Assembly: GCA_036555065.1 (NCBI GenBank)
Contig: DATBLZ010000093.1
Span: 1 to 9,909, forward strand
Reading direction: 5' to 3'
Length of the DNA stretch: 9,909 nucleotides
Source of the DNA: DATBLZ01 sp036555065
GTDB taxonomy: Bacteria; Pseudomonadota; Gammaproteobacteria; Steroidobacterales; Rariloculaceae
Part shown: positions 5,958 to 9,909 of the stretch, piece by piece
Position numbering within the stretch: position 1 is the first letter of the stretch
Layout: each line of letters opens with the position of its first letter
Notes under the pieces: generated by a model
Seen by the model: only the letters and a program-made list of their open reading frames with translations
Database searches by the model: none
Told to the model about the DNA's origin: nothing
Position numbers and translations under genes: made by a program

Positions 5958-6571
5958 TGGTCCGCGGTGAGCAAACGCGCGAGCTTCGCGCGGTTTGCGC
6001 GTTGCATCGGCCGGCCGTCCACGGGAGAGAGCGGTGCCTCGCGCACGCCATTCTCGCCGAATACGAGCACGACGACGCGCTCCATGCGAAGAGCAAACGT
6101 GAACCCTGGAATGGTCGCGGTCGCGCCGCTGCCGTAACGCAAGCGCCGCGAGCATGTACCGCAGTTGACGCCGTTCTGCGTCAGCGCATCGGTGACGGCC
6201 TCGGGCGTGGCGCTGAACACGTGGATTTCGATCGCCGTGTTGATGGTCGCGGTGCCCGCGAGCACGGCGCCTGCGAGACGCGGCTCGAAAGCGGTGAGCA
6301 TGTCCATCACCTGCGCGGCCGCATGGCGGAGCTCCTCGATGCGAGCCGCGTGCGTGAGCGGCTCGAAAATGCGCTGGCGCTCGGCGAGGCATTGCTCGAT
6401 CTCGGCGTTGGTCGGCAATGCGCCGGCCGCGCGCACGGCGAAACGCTCGGCGGCCTTGCGCTTCGCGAGGCCGAAATCGGCAATCCCGTGCTCGATCATG
6501 AGGCGCGCGGATTCTTGGGCCAGTTGCTCGCGCAGGCCTTCGAAGCTCGGACGACCGTTGTGTCGACCCAT
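5945..6571 (-). CDS. Conserved protein of unknown function, 208 aa, downstream of mrcA
   Basis: Function not recognised. The protein looks soluble, with no signal peptide or membrane helix. It starts with a basic, mostly helical N-terminal half (SARLMIEHGIADFGLAKRKAAERF at residues 21-44; EIEQCLAERQRIF at 57-69). Then comes a beta-rich part: GAVLAGTATINTAIEIHVFSATPEAV (101-126), FTFALRMERVVVLVFGENGVREAPLSPVDGRPMQRA (157-192). The GTATxxTAIEIHVF stretch has a faint nucleotidyltransferase-like look, and the motif SPVDGRPMxRA looks conserved. I recall similar beta- and gammaproteobacterial proteins, sometimes labelled as nucleotidyltransferase or, doubtfully, Mur ligase; this is a weak memory. 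A CGTC pair (Cys137, Cys140) is present. The ATG at 6571 has a GGAGAG ribosome-binding site and lies 21 bp after the mrcA stop, implying one operon. Its last codons are formed by the REP-like palindrome. Confidence 0.8.
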   Translation of the reverse strand: MGRHNGRPSFEGLREQLAQESARLMIEHGIADFGLAKRKAAERFAVRAAGALPTNAEIEQCLAERQRIFEPLTHAARIEELRHAAAQVMDMLTAFEPRLAGAVLAGTATINTAIEIHVFSATPEAVTDALTQNGVNCGTCSRRLRYGSGATATIPGFTFALRMERVVVLVFGENGVREAPLSPVDGRPMQRANRAKLARLLTADQDRG

Positions 6572-6592
6572 TGACTCTCCGCTCTGCGGCGA

Positions 6593-9121
6593 CTAGAAAA
6601 TCGGCTCGGCCGGCCCGCTCGACGGCGCCGCGCTGCCCTCGCTGACGCCGCGATACGGCCCATCGGGCTCGCGCTCCGGCAAATGTCCCACGGCGAACTT
6701 CTCGAAGATCGCGTTCGGGTTGTAGTCGCTTGCGATCAAGCCCGTTTTCCGATTGATGCGTTGCTCGACGATGCCGGGCGGCCGCTCGAGCGTATGCTCG
6801 GGCAAACCCGCGAGCGCCTCGGCCATGAATCCGATCCACATGGGGATTGCGGTCACGCCGCCCTGCTCGCCGTTGCCGAGTGGGCGCTCGTCGTCGTCGA
6901 AACCCACCCAAGCCGTGCCGACGACGTCGGCGTTGAATCCCGCGAACCACGCATCGCGCGGCCCGTTGGTCGTGCCGGTCTTGCCGGCGATGTCGCGCCG
7001 GCCGAGCGCCGACGCCCGCCGGCCCGACCCGGATGTGACAACGTCCTTCATGATGTCGGTAATCAGGTAGATGTTCTGGGCCGACACGACGCGCGGCGCG
7101 CGCCGGATCTCGGGGTAAAGCTCCTGAATCGTCGCGGCGAGCGCCGGCGGCTCGGTGGGCGCGACGGTAGAGCTCGGATCGGGCTCCGCGCACCCTTCCT
7201 GGGCCTCCTCGGCGGCGTCGACGGCGCGCAACGGCACGCAGACGACGTGCGGCCCGGCAGGTCGCGCGGGGTAGAGCAGCTCGCCGTTCGCGTCTTCGAT
7301 GCGTTCGATCAAATAGGGCTCGACGGAATAGCCGCCATTCGCGAAAACGGCGTAGCCCTTGGCGAGATCGAGCGGCGAAACACCGCCGACGCCGAGCGCG
7401 AGCGCGAGGTTGATCGGCAGCGCCTGTTGGTCGAACCCGAACTTGCGCAGATGGCGAATCGCATTGCCGATCCCGACGTCGCGCAGCGCCCGGATCGACG
7501 CCTGATTCATCGATTCATTGAGTGCTTCGCGGAGCCGCACCTCGCCGTGCGAGACGGGCGTGTAGTTCTCGGGTCGCCAGACGCCTTCGAGCTCGGCGCT
7601 TTCGAGCGTCAACGGCGCGTCATTGACGATCGACGCCGGCGTGAAGCCGTGCTCGAGCGCCGCCGAGTACACGAACGGCTTGAAAGCCGAGCCCGGTTGG
7701 CGCGCGGCTTGCGTCGCGCGATTGTAATTGCTCAAGAAGTAATCGAAGCCGCCGACGAGCGCAACGATCGCGCCGTCGCGGGGATCGAGCGCGACGAATG
7801 CTCCTTGGACGTCGGGCAGTTGTGCAAGCCTTAGGCTCTCGTCGGCGAGCGTCCGCCATCGCACGATGTCGCCGGCGCCGAGAACGTCCGTCACGGCTGC
7901 AGGTGCGGTGCCGCGGACGTCATCGTTGATATAGGGGGCGGCCCACTCGACGGCCGGAAGCCCGACGCTCGCGAGCCCGCGCGAAATCAGAAAAACCTCG
8001 GCGCTCGTTTCGTCCGCCCTGATGACAATTCCCGTCTCGAGATTGAGCTCCTGCCCGTAGTCGGCGAGAACCTCTCTGAGCCGCGCCGCGTTGGGCGTGC
8101 CGCTTTCGTCGAGCACGCCCGCCGCCTCGAGGTCGATGCGTGCAAGCGGGCCGCGATACCCGTGACGCTCGTCGTAGTCGATCAGGGTCGCGCGCACCGA
8201 TTCGTTCGCCGCCGCCTGCAGACGGCTGTCGACGGTCGTCGTGACCTTGAGCCCGGCCGTCAACGCGGCATCGCCGAAGCGGCGCAGCATCTCGAGCCGA
8301 ACCATTTCCGCGACATAGGGGGCACTCAATTGGCGCTCTGGCCCGTAGCGGCGCGAGTTGATCGGCACGGCGAGCGCCTCCTCTTCCTCGGCCGCGGTGA
8401 TGAGATCGGCATCGCGCAATTGACCGAGCACGTAGGCGCGGCGGCTCGCCGCGAGCTCCGGGCCGTTATACGGGTTGGCAAACGAGGGCCGCTGCGGAAT
8501 CCCGGCGATGATCGCGACATCCGAAAGAGTCAGCTCGCTCAAATCCTTGTCGAAGTAGGTTCGTGCAGCGGCTGCTATGCCGTACGAGCCCTGACCGAAG
8601 AAGAACGTGTTGCAGAAGAGCTCGAGAATCTCCTGCTTGGTAAACGCATTCTCGATCCGAAACGCGAGGATCCACTCGCGAAACTTGCGCGCGAGCGACA
8701 CGTCCTTCGAGAGAAAGTACTCGCGCGCGAGCTGCTGCGTGATCGTGCTTGCGCCCGGAACATCGAGCGAGCCGCCGGAAACGACGACATTGAATGCGGC
8801 GCGGGCAGTGCCGAGATAATCGATGCCGGGGTGCGTGAAGAAAGTCTTATCCTCGGCCGCGAGCAGTGCCTGAATCAGGATCGGGGGGATCTCCTCGAAC
8901 GCGACGGGAGTGCGCTTCTGCTCCCCGAATTGGTCCATGAGCCGCCCGTCGCGGCTATAGATCTGCAGCGGCACCTGAAAGCGGATATCGCGCAGGTCCT
9001 CGACGTTCGGCAGCGACGGCTCCACGTAGTAGTAGCCGCCGGCGACGACGGCGATCAGCGCCACGCCGCAGGCCGCGAAGGCGGCCGCAAACCCGACGAA
9101 AAGCCTCACAAAACGGTCCAT
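6593..9121 (-). CDS. mrcA: Bifunctional penicillin-binding protein 1A (transglycosylase/transpeptidase)
   Basis: Inner-membrane enzyme that polymerises lipid II glycan strands and crosslinks them in the periplasm. The protein is 842 aa from the ATG at 9121 (E. coli PBP1A is 850). A short cytoplasmic N-terminus precedes one membrane helix (about residues 8-32). The GT51 transglycosylase domain has EDKTFFTHPG at 90-99 with catalytic Glu90, GASTITQQLARE at 123-134, RKFREWILAFRIE at 145-157 and FGQGSYGIAAAARTYF at 175-190. An OB-like insert typical of class A1 PBPs follows (about 318-430). The transpeptidase domain has SAFK at 478-481 with catalytic Ser478, SMN at 537-539 and KTGT at 714-717. A Pro/Ala/Glu-rich loop with two cysteines lies at about 624-665. 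The frame is open for 31 more codons upstream, but these would read antisense through the riboswitch and lack family similarity. Divergent from pilM, the usual gammaproteobacterial arrangement. Confidence 0.97.
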   Translation of the reverse strand: MDRFVRLFVGFAAAFAACGVALIAVVAGGYYYVEPSLPNVEDLRDIRFQVPLQIYSRDGRLMDQFGEQKRTPVAFEEIPPILIQALLAAEDKTFFTHPGIDYLGTARAAFNVVVSGGSLDVPGASTITQQLAREYFLSKDVSLARKFREWILAFRIENAFTKQEILELFCNTFFFGQGSYGIAAAARTYFDKDLSELTLSDVAIIAGIPQRPSFANPYNGPELAASRRAYVLGQLRDADLITAAEEEEALAVPINSRRYGPERQLSAPYVAEMVRLEMLRRFGDAALTAGLKVTTTVDSRLQAAANESVRATLIDYDERHGYRGPLARIDLEAAGVLDESGTPNAARLREVLADYGQELNLETGIVIRADETSAEVFLISRGLASVGLPAVEWAAPYINDDVRGTAPAAVTDVLGAGDIVRWRTLADESLRLAQLPDVQGAFVALDPRDGAIVALVGGFDYFLSNYNRATQAARQPGSAFKPFVYSAALEHGFTPASIVNDAPLTLESAELEGVWRPENYTPVSHGEVRLREALNESMNQASIRALRDVGIGNAIRHLRKFGFDQQALPINLALALGVGGVSPLDLAKGYAVFANGGYSVEPYLIERIEDANGELLYPARPAGPHVVCVPLRAVDAAEEAQEGCAEPDPSSTVAPTEPPALAATIQELYPEIRRAPRVVSAQNIYLITDIMKDVVTSGSGRRASALGRRDIAGKTGTTNGPRDAWFAGFNADVVGTAWVGFDDDERPLGNGEQGGVTAIPMWIGFMAEALAGLPEHTLERPPGIVEQRINRKTGLIASDYNPNAIFEKFAVGHLPEREPDGPYRGVSEGSAAPSSGPAEPIF

Positions 9122-9173
9122 TTCTGAACTTGCCCTGTATGCCCTTGCCTTGCCAGGGTGCTTTGTGCATAGT

Positions 9174-9272
9174 CCCGGCCGTGTGGGCAAACCCGTGGAA
9201 ACACGGGGACGCAAAGCCTCCGGTCTAAGGGCCCAAATACGTCGTCGGGCTTAGGATAGCGGGGCTGCCGGA
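9174..9272 (+). ncRNA. c-di-GMP-I (GEMM-I) riboswitch aptamer upstream of pilM
   Basis: The conserved GEMM-I core is present in order on the plus strand: GGGCAAACC (9185-9193), a GNRA-capped hairpin CCCGTG-GAAA-CACGGG (9192-9207), GGGACGCAAAGCCTCCGG (9206-9223), CTAAG (9225-9229), a variable stem GCCC/GGGC (9231-9234 with 9247-9250), TAGGATAGCGGGG (9252-9264), then GCCGG (9267-9271). That last segment pairs with CCGGC (9175-9179) to close P1. CCTCCG (9217-9222) can pair with CGGGG (9260-9264). By alignment with the Vibrio cholerae Vc2 aptamer recalled from memory, the ligand-pairing G20 corresponds to G9186 and the stacking A47 to A9213. A guanine at position 20 favours c-di-GMP; the cGAMP-selective GEMM-Ib variant carries A there. 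It faces pilM, consistent with c-di-GMP control of type IV pili. Confidence 0.92.
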
Positions 9273-9284
9273 GCACGTGAATAG

Positions 9285-9345
9285 CGCGGCCGTTCTGCCG
9301 CCGCGACCCGCTCCGCCAGCGCGCGGCGCAAGCCGCGTCCTTTCT
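9285..9345 (+). terminator. Candidate attenuator / expression platform of the riboswitch
   Basis: Four alternating complementary segments occur: CGCGGC (9285-9290), GCCGCG (9300-9305), CGCGGC (9322-9327) and GCCGCG (9332-9337). The first can pair with the second and the third with the fourth, or the second with the third, giving mutually exclusive folds. The last hairpin has a GCAA loop and is followed by TCCTTTCT (9338-9345), a modest U-rich tail for an intrinsic terminator. A further GCCGCG (9356-9361) offers another partner. It begins 12 bases after the aptamer, where an expression platform is expected. The short, interrupted U tract makes terminator function uncertain. Confidence 0.45.
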
Positions 9346-9451
9346 GCGTTCCCGAGCCGCGAAATAGCCTGCTTTCGGCACCTTGGAAGTGGCATTTGTG
9401 CGTGGGGCGGGGTGTCCGCAGGGTCGTATCGTGAACGCCATCACAACCGTA

Positions 9452-9471
9452 TATATCTCTAGTGAGATATA
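9452..9471. promoter_or_regulatory. AT-rich perfect inverted repeat in the pilM leader
   Basis: TATATCTC and GAGATATA form a perfect 8-bp inverted repeat around TAGT, in otherwise GC-rich DNA, about 70 bp upstream of pilM. TATAGT (9468-9473) is 5 of 6 to a -10 element, but no matching -35 is visible at the right distance. It could be a regulator operator or part of a second, riboswitch-independent promoter. Confidence 0.45.
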
Positions 9472-9510
9472 GTTAAATGCGTTAACTCTGGACGTGCGTA
9501 GCATTCTAAC

Positions 9511-9527
9511 CCAACTGCGCGAGTTGG
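9511..9527 (+). other. Small hairpin directly upstream of the pilM ribosome-binding site
   Basis: CCAACT (9511-9516) and AGTTGG (9522-9527) pair around a GCGCG loop. The next base begins the AAAGGA ribosome-binding site of pilM. The hairpin does not contain the site itself, so it would more likely keep it exposed or affect ribosome access through stacking than block it. Confidence 0.4.
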
Positions 9528-9539
9528 AAAGGAAAAGCG

Positions 9540-9909
9540 GTGTTTTCGAGTCGCAGCAAACGGTCCCTCATCGGCCTTGACATAACGACTTCGTCGGTCA
9601 AGCTAGTCGAGCTTGGCGGAGCCGGCCGTGGTTACCGCGTCGAATCGTTCGCCGCCGAGGCGACCCCTCCGAACGCCATCAACGAAAAAGCGATCGTCGA
9701 TGCCGACGCCGTCGGCGAAGCGATCAGGCGCGCGGTCAAGCGTTCCGGCACGAAGACCCGGGAGGTCGCGATCGCGATCAGCGGCGACGCCGCGATCACG
9801 AAAGTGATTCAAATGCCGAAGAACCTCAGCGTCGCGGATCTCGAGAGTCAGGTCGAGCTGCAGGCGGACCAATACATCCCGTTCCCGATGGAAGAGGTCA
9901 GCTACGACT
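9540..9909 (+). CDS. pilM: Type IV pilus assembly protein PilM, N-terminal 123 residues (cut by window edge)
   Basis: PilM is a cytoplasmic actin-like protein that binds the N-terminus of PilN and links the PilNOP alignment complex to the pilus machinery. The visible reading starts MFSSRSKRSLIGLDITTSSV and continues KLVELGG; IGLDITTSSVKLVEL at residues 11-25 is the family's actin-like phosphate-1 motif. Further family features are VAIAISGDAAITKVIQMP (76-93) and QVELQADQYIPFPMEEVSYD (104-123). The start is GTG at 9540: an in-frame TAA at 9507-9509 blocks longer versions, no other start codon lies between, and AAAGGA (9528-9533) has good spacing. pilN, pilO, pilP and pilQ normally follow. Transcription is probably controlled by the c-di-GMP riboswitch that precedes it. 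Confidence 0.95.
   Translation, partial: MFSSRSKRSLIGLDITTSSVKLVELGGAGRGYRVESFAAEATPPNAINEKAIVDADAVGEAIRRAVKRSGTKTREVAIAISGDAAITKVIQMPKNLSVADLESQVELQADQYIPFPMEEVSYD

Larger units (their letters stand above)
9122..9539. other. 418-bp regulatory gap between mrcA and pilM
   Basis: No gene is supported here. Plus-strand elements in order: a c-di-GMP-type riboswitch aptamer (9174-9272), alternating complementary segments with a possible attenuator (9285-9345), an AT-rich 8-bp inverted repeat (9452-9471), a 6-bp hairpin (9511-9527) and the pilM ribosome-binding site (9528-9533). The promoter of the riboswitch transcript must lie upstream of about 9174, that is, in the mrcA leader or 5' coding region; no strong hexamers are visible. 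The mrcA promoter must lie on the minus strand within this gap, so its transcript may run antisense to part of the pilM leader. Confidence 0.8.

Noticed and set aside
3814..6096. 760-codon open frame on the minus strand across rdgB, rpmE and gltA
   Set aside because: It is antisense to three clearly conserved genes, crosses intergenic DNA and has an Arg/Ala/Asp-rich composition typical of high-GC shadow frames.
6683..9127. Long plus-strand open frames opposite mrcA
   Set aside because: They are antisense to an intact PBP1A and resemble no known family.
9145..9173. TTGCCT and CATAGT with 17-base spacing as the riboswitch promoter
   Set aside because: The predicted start near 9180 would omit the 5' strand of P1, so the aptamer could not form fully; the true start is probably further upstream.
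9122..9214. 31-codon N-terminal extension of PBP1A
   Set aside because: It is antisense to the riboswitch aptamer and lacks family similarity; the ATG at 9121 directly precedes the membrane anchor.
9379..9398. Sigma54 promoter in the pilM leader (TGGCATTTGTGC)
   Set aside because: The GG is not followed by GC at the required 10-base spacing.

Overview
The window looks like chromosomal core DNA from a GC-rich gammaproteobacterium outside the enteric group. The support is the rpoZ-gmk-yicC order, the head-to-head pair mrcA (PBP1A) / pilM, a type II citrate synthase close to that of E. coli, and a REP-like palindrome of the kind seen in Pseudomonas and Xanthomonadales. This placement is inference from gene order and protein similarity recalled from memory; no search was run. 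No transposase, integrase, CRISPR array, tRNA or rRNA was seen.

Layout. Positions 1-1778 (minus strand) read yicC, gmk, rpoZ; yicC and gmk overlap in GTGA, and rpoZ runs off the left edge. A 44-bp divergent gap leads to a tightly coupled plus-strand run: a PP2C-type protein phosphatase, rph (RNase PH) and rdgB (XTP/dITP pyrophosphatase), with overlaps of 1 and 4 bp. A 319-bp gap (3891-4209) is AT-richer than its surroundings. It holds two perfect DnaA boxes as an inverted pair, a third box of E. coli R2 type, and a perfect IHF consensus. Then come rpmE (L31 with an unusual repeated Lys/Ala/Glu tail) and gltA, both plus strand. gltA converges on a 208-aa protein of unknown function across a REP-like hairpin. 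That protein lies 21 bp downstream of mrcA on the minus strand.

The 418-bp gap between mrcA and the truncated pilM (9122-9539) carries a convincing GEMM-I (c-di-GMP-I) riboswitch aptamer on the plus strand at 9174-9272. It is followed by a set of mutually exclusive CGCGGC/GCCGCG segments ending in a possible attenuator, then two more inverted repeats before the pilM ribosome-binding site. This suggests that assembly of the type IV pilus alignment complex is controlled directly by c-di-GMP.

The genes cover transcription (omega), nucleotide supply and cleaning (gmk, rdgB), RNA processing (yicC, rph), translation (L31), the TCA cycle (gltA), peptidoglycan synthesis (mrcA) and pilus assembly (pilM). 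The two least ordinary stretches are the riboswitch leader and the DnaA-box cluster.
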